Notes: generated from the letters alone by a model not told the origin. A stretch of DNA of 5,204 nucleotides from Candidatus Aquicultor primus (GCA_001767575.1 MELI01000003.1:20119-25322), one strand, 5' to 3'; positions 1-5,204 are shown, numbered from the stretch's first letter. Program-made: numbers and translations.

Positions 1-1
1 C

Positions 2-208
2 ATGATTACGATATCTAATTCCCAAGGGTCGGACGGATCAAAAGATGATAAAGGTTCTGCTCTGCGTATGAGGATTCAAGCAGCGCCGGCCTTTATCGGC
101 CAGAAGATGAAGGATAAAAAGTCTAGCTTCAAGTCGACAAGCGGGAAAGTCAAAACAGCGGTTGGCGTCGGTTTTACGGCACACCGAAAGGCTAAGGGGC
201 AGCGATAG
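2..208 (+). CDS. Unidentified ORF tail, probably 3' end of an upstream gene
   Basis: This frame is open from the window edge to a TAG at 206-208. It gives up to 68 residues if the ATG at 2-4 is counted as Met1. No room remains in the window for a ribosome binding site before that ATG, and the internal ATG at 68-70 has no clear SD. The frame is therefore more likely the C-terminal end of a longer protein than a complete small gene. The N-terminal half is rich in Ser, Asp and Gly. The C-terminal half is strongly basic, with many Lys/Arg and a closing HRKAKGQR, like a disordered or nucleic-acid-binding tail. I see no transmembrane segment, cysteine motif or known family signature, and I do not recognise it. 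It could also be a chance ORF. It lies on the same strand as hemW, 91 bp upstream. Confidence 0.35.
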   Translation: MITISNSQGSDGSKDDKGSALRMRIQAAPAFIGQKMKDKKSSFKSTSGKVKTAVGVGFTAHRKAKGQR

Positions 209-237
209 GCGTAGCGCGAGCATGATTCGGCTATTAC

Positions 238-266
238 TGGATACGTCGGCGCAAATCTGAGATAAT
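238..266 (+). promoter_or_regulatory. Candidate promoter of hemW (extended -10)
   Basis: A -35-like TGGATA (238-243, 4 of 6 to consensus) is followed after 17 nt by GATAAT (261-266, 5 of 6). A TG dinucleotide at 258-259 gives the extended -10 pattern TGnGATAAT. Transcription would begin near 273, leaving a leader of about 27 nt. Assigned from the motifs alone. Confidence 0.4.
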
Positions 267-284
267 CCTCGCAAACATAAAGAT

Positions 285-289
285 AGAGG
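285..289 (+). promoter_or_regulatory. Ribosome binding site of hemW
   Basis: AGAGG lies 10 nt before the ATG at 300. This supports the start that places the radical-SAM cysteine motif at residues 11-18, as expected for the family. Confidence 0.55.
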
Positions 290-299
290 TTTTGCTTTC

Positions 300-1421
300 A
301 TGCCCGCGATCTACGTTCACATTCCTTTCTGCAAGCAGAAGTGCGCTTACTGCGATTTCAATTCGTATCCCGGGCTCGATGCCGCCCACGGGGCATATAT
401 CGATGCGCTTGTTTCGGAGATAAGCGCAGAAGCCGCACGCTTTAACCGCGCCTCAACCAACACTATCTATATAGGCGGCGGCACGCCGACATTGCTTGCG
501 CCGGAACAGATAGGGCGCGTTCTCAATGTGATAAAGGAGAACTTCACCGTCGTTTCCGACGCCGAGATATCGATAGAAGCCAATCCCGAAACCATAACCC
601 ACGAAAAGCTCGCGGCCTTGCGTGATGCCGGGATAAATAGGTTGAGCATGGGTTTCCAGTCGCTCGATGACGAATTGTTGGAGCTTTTAGGGCGCAAGCA
701 TACGGCCGCGCAGGCGGTCGACGCTTTCAGGGTGGCGCGCGGTGCCGGTTTTGAGAACATCAGCATCGACCTCATCTTCGGGATACCGGGCCAGTCGCTC
801 GCAAATTGGGCGCTCACGCTGGAGCAGGCCATCGCGCTCGACCCCGAGCATCTCTCGTGCTATGGCTTGACCATCGAGTCGGGGACAGCGCTGGAGCGGG
901 CAATCGACGAATCGGCGGTCTCAAGACCTGATGAGGACCTCCAGGCGGACATGCTCCTTTACACGATGGACTCGCTTTACGAGTCGGGTTACGAGCATTA
1001 CGAGATATCCAATTACGCGAAACCGGGCTTTGCGTGCAAGCACAACCTTACTTATTGGGACGGTGGCGACTACCTGGGGTTCGGAGCCGGAGCGCACTCG
1101 AAGGCCGGCCGCGCCAGGTATAGCAATGTCGCGGAGCCGGCGAAATACATAGAGAGTGCGGGGAGCGACGCGCGTATCGCCGAATCGGTTGAGCAGTCGG
1201 TCGCGGACGAGATGAGTGAAGCGATGTTTCTCGGGTTGCGCAAGATGGACGGCGTAAACCCGGAAGAATTCCACGCGCGCTTCGACCAAGCCATCGATAG
1301 CGTCTTCGGCGAGGCGATAGAAGACCTGGTAGGAGTAGGACTTCTGGTTCGTAACACGAATCTGCGCCTGACTCCAAAAGGTATTCTGCTGGGAAATGAA
1401 GTCTTTTCCAGGTTTGTGTGA
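300..1421 (+). CDS. hemW: Radical SAM heme chaperone HemW (coproporphyrinogen III oxidase-like)
   Basis: HemW (formerly YggW or 'HemN-like') is a cytoplasmic, membrane-associating radical-SAM protein. It binds heme and is thought to deliver it to respiratory hemoproteins. The 373-residue protein has the usual family length. Cys11, Cys15 and Cys18 form the CX3CX2C cluster motif. Residue 20 is Phe; true coproporphyrinogen dehydrogenase HemN has a fourth Cys there, so this argues for HemW over HemN. Other landmarks are YIGGGTPTLL (57-66, SAM-binding glycine motif), SIEANPET (91-98), GINRLSMGFQSL (111-122), SIDLIFGIPGQ (155-165) and YEISNYAKPG (234-243). The HNLTYW motif (248-253) is the HNxxYW associated with HemW heme binding. 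EAMFLGLRKMDGV (307-319) begins the C-terminal HemN_C domain. The ATG start has an AGAGG upstream. It appears monocistronic, with its own candidate promoter and a separate promoter downstream for rplM. No defect is visible. Confidence 0.95.
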   Translation: MPAIYVHIPFCKQKCAYCDFNSYPGLDAAHGAYIDALVSEISAEAARFNRASTNTIYIGGGTPTLLAPEQIGRVLNVIKENFTVVSDAEISIEANPETITHEKLAALRDAGINRLSMGFQSLDDELLELLGRKHTAAQAVDAFRVARGAGFENISIDLIFGIPGQSLANWALTLEQAIALDPEHLSCYGLTIESGTALERAIDESAVSRPDEDLQADMLLYTMDSLYESGYEHYEISNYAKPGFACKHNLTYWDGGDYLGFGAGAHSKAGRARYSNVAEPAKYIESAGSDARIAESVEQSVADEMSEAMFLGLRKMDGVNPEEFHARFDQAIDSVFGEAIEDLVGVGLLVRNTNLRLTPKGILLGNEVFSRFV

Positions 1422-1452
1422 TGGGCTTCAACCCGACCGGTCTTGCCGACAG

Positions 1453-1485
1453 TTGACTTTTCCTGCGGTTTTGATAGTATATTAT
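1453..1485 (+). promoter_or_regulatory. Promoter of the rplM-rpsI operon
   Basis: TTGACT (1453-1458, 5 of 6 to the -35 consensus) is followed by an AT-rich block with overlapping -10 candidates. These are TAGTAT at 1475-1480 (spacer 16), TATATT at 1478-1483 (spacer 19) and TATTAT at 1480-1485 (spacer 21). The first has the best spacing. Transcription would start near 1488. It is the best -35 match in the window and sits before a highly expressed ribosomal operon. Confidence 0.6.
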
Positions 1486-1487
1486 GG

Positions 1488-1545
1488 TTGCAATATTAAC
1501 GATTTTCGATTATAGTTTACTTTTGTATGTAAGGTTGGAGGAGAG
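1488..1545 (+). promoter_or_regulatory. rplM leader with strong SD
   Basis: This is the predicted 5' leader of the L13-S9 transcript. It ends in a purine-rich SD, GGAGG at 1537-1541, only 4 nt from the ATG. A weak hairpin is possible just upstream (TTTAC 1516-1520 with GTAAG 1529-1533, 8-nt loop, one G-U pair). L13 operons are autoregulated through their leaders in some bacteria. I do not recognise a known L13-leader motif here, so any such control is inference. Confidence 0.35.
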
Positions 1546-1989
1546 ATGAAGACATATTCTGCAAGGCCGAAAGATATTGAGCGCGAGTGGTTTGTCGTCG
1601 ACGCAGCCGGCATTCCCCTGGGTCGTCTTGCGACAAGAGTCGCGCATATATTGAGAGGCAAACACAAAACGATGTACACGCCGAGCATGGACGTTGGTGA
1701 CCACATAGTCATCATCAATGCCGAGAAAATCGCCATGACCGGTCGCAAAGCCCAAACCAAGATGTACTACCGTCACTCCGGCTACATCGGTGGCCTGAAA
1801 GAGATGACATTCGAGAAGTTGCAGGCGAAACATCCCGAGCGCATTCTAGAGCTTGCCATAAAGGGTATGCTTCCTCATAACAGCCTCGGTAGGGCAATGT
1901 TTAGGAAATTGAAGGTCTATGCCGGGACGGAGCATCCACACAGCGCCCAGCAACCAAAAATTCTTGATATCATGGCGGAAGGAGAGTAG
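1546..1989 (+). CDS. rplM: 50S ribosomal protein L13
   Basis: L13 is an early-assembly protein of the large subunit that binds 23S rRNA. The product is 147 residues, within the bacterial range of about 142-150. Recognisable features include Trp15 with [16 protein letters not shown] (15-30), the basic stretch [10 protein letters not shown] (37-46), [12 protein letters not shown] (51-62), the [10 protein letters not shown] block (74-83) and the family signature region [23 protein letters not shown] (105-127). A short acidic C-terminus (MAEGE) follows. The ATG start is fixed by the adjacent GGAGG and by alignment with the family N-terminus (MKTYSARP). Its TAG stop abuts rpsI, the near-universal rplM-rpsI pairing. 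No anomalies are seen. Confidence 0.98.
   Translation: MKTYSARPKDIEREWFVVDAAGIPLGRLATRVAHILRGKHKTMYTPSMDVGDHIVIINAEKIAMTGRKAQTKMYYRHSGYIGGLKEMTFEKLQAKHPERILELAIKGMLPHNSLGRAMFRKLKVYAGTEHPHSAQQPKILDIMAEGE
1979..1984 (+). promoter_or_regulatory. SD of rpsI inside the rplM 3' end
   Basis: AAGGAG at 1979-1984 lies within the last codons of rplM. It is 7 nt from the ATG at 1992 but only 4 nt from the in-frame GTG at 1989, whose G is the last base of the rplM TAG stop. Spacing favours the ATG. Either start would couple S9 translation to termination of L13. Confidence 0.6.
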
Positions 1990-1991
1990 TG

Positions 1992-2387
1992 ATGGCAGAT
2001 AAAGTCGTGTATATAGGAACCGGACGCAGAAAAGATGCCGTCGCTCGAGTTCGCTTGATGCCCGGCACAGGAACCTTTAGTATCGGTGGCAAAACACTCG
2101 AGCAATATTTTGGACGCAAGACGCTGCAGGCACTAGTCCAGCAGCCGTTTAACGTAACCGGCACACTGGCTAGGTTTGATGTTATCGCCAAAATCGAAGG
2201 CGGAGGCATCAGCGGTCACGCCGGAGCGTTGCGTCATGGTATCGCTCGCGCGTTGCTCGAAGCCGACGATGGTTTTCGCGCCGAGCTTAAGAAAGCGGGA
2301 CTTTTGACCCGCGACCCGAGAATGAAAGAGCGCAGGAAGTACGGCTTGAAGAAAGCACGTAAGCGTCCTCAATTTTCAAAGAGGTAA
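1992..2387 (+). CDS. rpsI: 30S ribosomal protein S9
   Basis: S9 is a 16S rRNA-binding protein of the small-subunit head whose C-terminal tail reaches the P-site tRNA. From the ATG at 1992 it is 131 residues, the normal bacterial size. It shows [16 protein letters not shown] (7-22), [11 protein letters not shown] (32-42), the family signature [20 protein letters not shown] (70-89), [15 protein letters not shown] (104-118) and the conserved basic tail [12 protein letters not shown] (120-131) ending in SKR. The immediately upstream in-frame GTG (1989) would add one Met and overlap the rplM stop by one base. I prefer the ATG because of SD spacing and because MADKVVY resembles the usual N-terminus. 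It is cotranscribed with rplM and followed by a strong terminator. Confidence 0.97.
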   Translation: MADKVVYIGTGRRKDAVARVRLMPGTGTFSIGGKTLEQYFGRKTLQALVQQPFNVTGTLARFDVIAKIEGGGISGHAGALRHGIARALLEADDGFRAELKKAGLLTRDPRMKERRKYGLKKARKRPQFSKR

Positions 2388-2402
2388 TTTTATCGCACCG
2401 AC

Positions 2403-2439
2403 AGAGGTTAGAGAAGTTCGCTTCTTTAACCTCTTTTTT
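2403..2439 (+). terminator. Intrinsic terminator of rplM-rpsI
   Basis: A 14-bp stem (2403-2416 with 2421-2434) has only one non-Watson-Crick pair, a G-U at 2411/2426. It closes on a UUCG tetraloop (2417-2420), and an unbroken T tract runs to 2439. It begins 15 nt after the rpsI stop. The loop-closing pair is G-C, not the C-G that makes UUCG exceptionally stable. It separates the ribosomal operon from the racemase gene. Confidence 0.93.
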
Positions 2440-2482
2440 AATTAAGAAATGGATTCGCGTGCTACTTATCGTTCCGGCCTAA

Positions 2483-2488
2483 GAGGTG
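2483..2488 (+). promoter_or_regulatory. SD deciding the TTG start of the racemase gene
   Basis: GAGGTG lies just before the TTG at 2493, with GAGG ending 6 nt upstream. I see no ATG or GTG in frame shortly upstream. The family N-terminus (PRIVIDLAKIEQN) begins at residue 4 from this TTG. Together these favour an unusual initiation codon. Confidence 0.55.
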
Positions 2489-2492
2489 TGAT

Positions 2493-3524
2493 TTGTCGCT
2501 GCCGAGAATAGTCATCGATTTAGCCAAAATAGAGCAGAATACGCGGGTTTTAATGTCGACTCTCGGCGGGTTCGGCATCGAGCTGGCCGGCGTGGTCAAG
2601 GCGGTCCTCGGAAGTCCCGAGGTCGCCCGGGCGATGATTAACGGAGGTGCTACGATTATCGGGGACTCACGACTCGCCAACCTAAGGCGTCTGGCAGGCG
2701 TGGGCGCGCCGTTGATGATGTTGCGACAGCCGATGCGCTCCGAGGTCGAAGAGGTCGTGTCGATAACCGATGTCTCGCTCGTCTCCGAGCTGCGCGCCAT
2801 GGAGTGGGTCGCTCACGCGGCGCGCGCGCAAGGGAAGCGATATAAAGTCATAATCATGGTCGAGACCGGGGACCTTCGCGAAGGGGTGCTCCCCGAGGAA
2901 CTCGAGCGTTTTGTCGGAGAAGCCCAGCGCCATGGCTCTATTGAAATCGCGGGTATCGGCACTAACGTAGCATGCCTGCAAGGCGTGCCTCCCACGCCGG
3001 CTATGCTAGAGCGCCTCGTGGCAGGTGCCGAGTCTTTGCGCGCCGGCCGGCACTTGGCCCTGCCCGTAATCTCCGGCGGGAACTCCAGCGTCTGGAAGCT
3101 GCTAGAAGCGGGGCTCGTCCCGCCGCAGGTGAACCAGGTACGCCTCGGCGAAGCTATCTTACTAGGGCAGGAGACAGTCGATTACGACCCCATCTCCGGC
3201 CTTTTTCAAGACGCCATCACCATTGAGGCCGAGTTCATCGAGGTGCGGGACAAACCGATTGAGCCGGCAGCGGGCGGCGGTTCCGGGGCGAAGCGGGGTA
3301 TTTTAGCTCTAGGCTCACAGGACATCTGTCAGGGCCGGCTCAAGGCGCTCGATGCGGGCATTCGTGTCTCGCGAAGGAGCAGCGACCATCTGGTCGTCGA
3401 TACTTCGGCGTCTGATAGAACGTACGAAACCGGCGACACCGCCATTTTCATACCGGGCTACGAAGCGCTGCTTGCGGCAATGACAGCACCCTTTGTTGAA
3501 AAATCGTTTACGCGGTCTTCGTAG
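2493..3524 (+). CDS. Alanine/ornithine racemase family PLP-dependent enzyme
   Basis: A 343-residue fold-type III PLP enzyme (alanine racemase-like TIM barrel plus C-terminal beta domain), most like the ornithine/alanine racemase branch and not classical Alr. PRIVIDLAKIEQNTRVL (4-20) is the typical start. Lys36 in AGVVKAVLGSPEVARA (32-47) is the expected Schiff-base lysine. Further family motifs are GATIIGDSRLANLRRL (52-67), MMLRQPMRSEVEEVV (75-89), MVETGDLREGVLPEEL (122-137), GIGTNVACLQGVPPTP (154-169), SGGNSS (194-199, probable PLP-phosphate loop), VRLGEAILLGQE (216-227), SSDHLVVD (296-303) and YEALLAAMTAPFV (323-335). Expected reaction: interconversion of L- and D-forms of a small amino acid. 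Whether Ala, Orn or another cannot be read from sequence. The segment around 253-268 is Gly/Ala-rich and, from memory of the family, shorter than usual. TTG start with GAGGTG SD. It is flanked by the rpsI terminator and the glmM promoter, so it is probably a single-gene unit. Confidence 0.88.
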   Translation: MSLPRIVIDLAKIEQNTRVLMSTLGGFGIELAGVVKAVLGSPEVARAMINGGATIIGDSRLANLRRLAGVGAPLMMLRQPMRSEVEEVVSITDVSLVSELRAMEWVAHAARAQGKRYKVIIMVETGDLREGVLPEELERFVGEAQRHGSIEIAGIGTNVACLQGVPPTPAMLERLVAGAESLRAGRHLALPVISGGNSSVWKLLEAGLVPPQVNQVRLGEAILLGQETVDYDPISGLFQDAITIEAEFIEVRDKPIEPAAGGGSGAKRGILALGSQDICQGRLKALDAGIRVSRRSSDHLVVDTSASDRTYETGDTAIFIPGYEALLAAMTAPFVEKSFTRSS

Positions 3525-3562
3525 GGGCGGGATTTGTAGAGCAACCTAAGGGTGTAGTATTT

Positions 3563-3591
3563 TTGTAGGCTTATTGAGAACGTGGTATACT
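3563..3591 (+). promoter_or_regulatory. Candidate extended -10 promoter of glmM
   Basis: TATACT (3586-3591, 5 of 6) is preceded by TG at 3583-3584, giving the extended -10 form TGnTATACT. At 17 nt upstream sits a poor -35, TTGTAG (3563-3568, 3 of 6), which is typical of extended -10 promoters. Transcription would start near 3598 and leave a leader of about 86 nt before glmM. Confidence 0.5.
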
Positions 3592-3600
3592 TAGCCGATT

Positions 3601-3664
3601 GTGGCATAGAAGCTGCCGCGCCAAAAAGACATCGATGCGGCGCCTGGAAGCCGGGCGTGTTTTC
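3601..3664 (+). promoter_or_regulatory. GC-rich glmM leader with alternative hairpins
   Basis: Three stems can be drawn. Stem 1 pairs 3601-3606 with 3614-3619 (6 bp, one G-U, 7-nt loop). Stem 2 pairs 3614-3620 with 3636-3642 (7 bp, G-U at both ends, loop containing palindrome CATCGATG). Stem 3 pairs 3641-3647 with 3651-3657 (7 bp, one G-U, AAG loop) and is followed by G, four T and C. Stem 2 excludes both stem 1 and stem 3. That arrangement resembles an attenuator, but the T tract is short and I recognise no known riboswitch. Function is inferred. Confidence 0.3.
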
Positions 3665-3672
3665 ATAAACCT

Positions 3673-3679
3673 GGAGGTG
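3673..3679 (+). promoter_or_regulatory. SD deciding the TTG start of glmM
   Basis: GGAGGTG, a near-perfect anti-SD match, lies with its GGAGG core 6 nt before the TTG at 3684. The protein then begins MTRIFGTDGVRG, which lines up with the canonical GlmM N-terminus, so the TTG start is secure. Confidence 0.75.
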
Positions 3680-3683
3680 GAGT

Positions 3684-5012
3684 TTGACGAGGATATTTGG
3701 TACCGATGGGGTTCGCGGCATCGCCAATGCCGACCTCACGGTCAATATGGCCTTTAAATTAGGACAGGCTGGAGCGAGTGTTCTCAGTAAGGGGCGCGGG
3801 GGCATTTTTGTCATCGGAAAAGATACGCGCGTATCGGGAGACATGCTCGAAGCGGCGCTCGCCGCCGGCATTTGCTCGGTCGGCTCTAATGTCATAAAAG
3901 CCGGTGTCTTACCTACACCCGCAATCGCCTATTTAACGAAAGCACTCAGGGTAGACGGTGGTATCGTCATATCCGCTTCGCATAACCCCGCCGAATATAA
4001 TGGGATAAAGTTCTTCGGTGCGGACGGATTCAAGCTGGCCGACAGCGTGGAGGATGAAATAGAGAATGCCATGGGGAAACAGAAAGACCTTCCCACCGGC
4101 TCAAGCATCGGCACCATCAAGTCGCATTCAGGGGCGGATGATTTATATATCGACCACGCAGTAGCGAGCATAACCGGGGGGCTGGACGGCTTGCGGGTGG
4201 CGATAGACTGCGGCAACGGCGCGGCCTATAAAGTCTCACCGGCAGTCTTCAAGCAGCTCGGTGCCGACGTGTTAGCGGTAAACACCAACCCCAACGGCAC
4301 CAACATCAATCTGGGCTGCGGTTCGACCTATATCGAATATCTTCAGGAGATAATCGGTTCGCACAACGTCGATGTCGGGTTCGCGCACGACGGCGACGCC
4401 GACCGCGTCATCGCCATCGATGAGAACGGCGATGTCGTCGACGGCGATTTTATGCTGGCGATATGCGCCGCCCACATGAAAGAGCAGGGGAAGTTGCCCG
4501 AAAATGCTTTGGTTACAACGGTCATGGCGAATCTAGGCTTTGATTTGGCGATGAAAGACCACGGCATCGAGCTGGTCAAGACTAAGGTCGGCGACCGCTA
4601 TGTTCTCGAAGAGATGCTCAAGAGAGACATTAGAATCGGCGGCGAGCAGTCGGGACACATCATCTTTCTCGACCATGCGACGACCGGCGATGGCGTCATA
4701 ACCGCTCTGCAGATTGCCTCGGTTATCAAACAGAGCGGCAAGCCCTTGTCGGAGCTGAGAAAAATCATGGCGAAACTACCGCAAGTCTTGATAAATGTCA
4801 CAGTGAAGCAGACGAACGGCTGGCAAGAGGTATCATCCATAAGGGAGCGAATCAAGAAGGCCGAGGACGAGCTGGGCAATCGTGGACGCATTTTAGTGCG
4901 GCCGTCCGGGACAGAGCCTTTGATCCGGGTGATGGTCGAGAGCGACAGCGGCGAGAACGCGAGCTTTATAGCGTCGAGCGTGGCCGACATAATACGCAAA
5001 GAATTAGGGTAA
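3684..5012 (+). CDS. glmM: Phosphoglucosamine mutase
   Basis: GlmM converts glucosamine-6-phosphate to glucosamine-1-phosphate in the cytoplasm, the step between GlmS and GlmU on the way to UDP-GlcNAc and peptidoglycan. The 442-residue protein matches the family (about 445-450) and has all four phosphohexomutase landmarks. FGTDGVRGIAN is at 5-15. The catalytic loop ISASHNPAEYNGIKFFG is at 96-112, with Ser99 the expected phosphoserine. The Mg-binding loop DGDADR is at 236-241. The sugar-specificity loop GGEQSGH is at 319-325, and this GEXSGH form is typical of GlmM over phosphomannomutases. The phosphate-binding loop RPSGTEPLIRVMVE is at 406-419. The start is TTG with an excellent SD. It has a candidate promoter of its own and a leader with alternative hairpins. 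glmS often lies nearby in actinobacterial genomes but is not inside this window. No damage is seen. Confidence 0.97.
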   Translation: MTRIFGTDGVRGIANADLTVNMAFKLGQAGASVLSKGRGGIFVIGKDTRVSGDMLEAALAAGICSVGSNVIKAGVLPTPAIAYLTKALRVDGGIVISASHNPAEYNGIKFFGADGFKLADSVEDEIENAMGKQKDLPTGSSIGTIKSHSGADDLYIDHAVASITGGLDGLRVAIDCGNGAAYKVSPAVFKQLGADVLAVNTNPNGTNINLGCGSTYIEYLQEIIGSHNVDVGFAHDGDADRVIAIDENGDVVDGDFMLAICAAHMKEQGKLPENALVTTVMANLGFDLAMKDHGIELVKTKVGDRYVLEEMLKRDIRIGGEQSGHIIFLDHATTGDGVITALQIASVIKQSGKPLSELRKIMAKLPQVLINVTVKQTNGWQEVSSIRERIKKAEDELGNRGRILVRPSGTEPLIRVMVESDSGENASFIASSVADIIRKELG

Positions 5013-5042
5013 GATAGTCGGGTGGTTGGGTATAAAGTGGGA

Positions 5043-5061
5043 GCCGAACCCAGGCTTCGGC
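5043..5061 (+). repeat. Inverted repeat / hairpin after glmM
   Basis: GCCGAA (5043-5048) and TTCGGC (5056-5061) are perfect 6-bp arms around a 7-nt loop, 30 nt past the glmM stop. No T tract follows, so it is not a standard intrinsic terminator. It could protect the mRNA 3' end. Confidence 0.45.
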
Positions 5062-5073
5062 GGTCGCAGCTCA

Positions 5074-5085
5074 GCCTTGCAAGGC
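5074..5085 (+). repeat. 12-nt perfect palindrome
   Basis: GCCTTGCAAGGC is fully self-complementary. It is nested inside a possible outer stem, GCTC (5069-5072) with GAGC (5093-5096). It could be a dimeric protein-binding site or part of a folded transcript. No function can be assigned. Confidence 0.45.
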
Positions 5086-5102
5086 AGTAAGAGAGCATGA
5101 GG

Positions 5103-5141
5103 CAGCGCATTGACAAGCTTGGCAGAACCTAGCGAGCGCTG
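5103..5141 (+). repeat. Inverted repeat CAGCGC...GCGCTG
   Basis: Perfect 6-bp arms (5103-5108 and 5136-5141) enclose 27 nt that contain the palindrome CAAGCTTG (5114-5121). A shorter alternative, AGCG-AG-CGCT, sits at 5131-5140. The right arm is followed by an A-rich tract, not a T-rich one, so it does not look like a + strand terminator. It lies directly upstream of a TATAAT box and could be an operator. Confidence 0.35.
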
Positions 5142-5158
5142 TAAAAAATAGGTATAAT
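5130..5158 (+). promoter_or_regulatory. Candidate promoter for a gene beyond the right edge
   Basis: A perfect TATAAT (5153-5158) has a weak -35-like TAGCGA (5130-5135, 3 of 6) at 17-nt spacing. A perfect TTGACA at 5110-5115 lies 37 nt upstream, too far to pair with it. The start would be near 5165, so about 40 nt of leader are visible (5165-5204) with no start codon and SD that I can support. Confidence 0.4.
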
Positions 5159-5204
5159 AGCATTAAATAAAAATCACCTGCAGCTAGAGCCGGAATGACG
5201 GTGC

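Noticed and set aside
38..301. 87-codon minus-strand ORF with cysteines across the left-edge region
   Set aside because: It overlaps the + strand frame and the hemW promoter/RBS, has no SD that I can see and matches no family known to me. The + strand frame is the more likely coding one, though neither is certain.
467..832. 121-codon minus-strand ORF and others antisense to hemW
   Set aside because: Shadow frames of a clearly coding, fully conserved hemW; no recognisable domains.
1422..1470. Possible terminator of hemW around the palindrome GACCGGTC
   Set aside because: Only very short stems can be drawn and no T tract follows; the region is better read as the upstream part of the rplM promoter.
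3640..3710. glmS ribozyme-like words: GCGCCTGGA at 3640-3648 and TTTGACGAGG at 3683-3692, in the order and spacing of a glmS ribozyme core
   Set aside because: The intervening bases do not form the P1 helix, the second word is the start of glmM (TTG ACG AGG encodes M-T-R of the conserved N-terminus), and the later core (GGGGUUUAUCGA-like and following) is missing. Chance resemblance is more likely.
5026..5062. tRNA T-arm-like sequence on the minus strand (TGGG-TTCGGCT-CCCA, 5037-5051)
   Set aside because: No matching acceptor stem, anticodon arm or D arm can be assembled around it, and the loop lacks the conserved A58. The same bases fold better as the + strand hairpin GCCGAA/TTCGGC.
4598..5116. 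172-codon open frame on the minus strand
   Set aside because: It lies almost wholly antisense to glmM, has no family signature or convincing SD, and its composition (Ser/Leu/Arg-rich) is typical of a shadow frame.
5110..5158. TTGACA and TATAAT as a single promoter
   Set aside because: They are separated by 37 nt, far beyond the 16-19 nt spacing that sigma-70-type RNA polymerase accepts.

Overview
The window is ordinary bacterial chromosome. It carries five confidently recognised genes, all on the + strand, plus the tail of an unidentified ORF at the left edge. Base composition looks moderate in GC by eye (not computed). Two genes use TTG starts with strong Shine-Dalgarno (SD) sequences. The order rplM-rpsI followed closely by glmM is well known in Actinobacteria, so a moderate-GC, possibly deep-branching or anaerobic actinobacterial lineage is my best guess. 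A Firmicutes-like relative cannot be excluded from this sequence alone.

Layout. 2-208 is an open frame with a basic, lysine-rich C-terminus and no recognisable family. 209-299 holds a plausible extended -10 promoter and RBS for hemW. 300-1421 is hemW, a radical-SAM heme chaperone. 1422-1545 holds the rplM promoter and a leader of about 57 nt. 1546-1989 (rplM, L13) and 1992-2387 (rpsI, S9) form a tightly coupled ribosomal-protein operon, closed by a strong intrinsic terminator at 2403-2439. 2493-3524 encodes a fold-type III PLP-dependent racemase of the alanine/ornithine racemase family. 3525-3683 holds an extended -10 promoter and a GC-rich leader with mutually exclusive hairpins. 3684-5012 is glmM, phosphoglucosamine mutase. 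5013-5204 is non-coding as far as I can see. It has several inverted repeats and a perfect TATAAT hexamer, which suggests a promoter for a gene beyond the window.

How the genes relate. L13 and S9 are ribosome components made from one transcript. GlmM makes glucosamine-1-phosphate for UDP-GlcNAc and so for peptidoglycan. The racemase beside it may supply a D-amino acid (D-Ala or D-Orn) to the wall, but that link is inference. HemW is functionally separate. I found no mobile element, CRISPR array, rRNA or credible tRNA, and no convincing new system. The most interesting items are the glmM leader, the racemase with an apparently shortened loop, and the structured 3' region after glmM.
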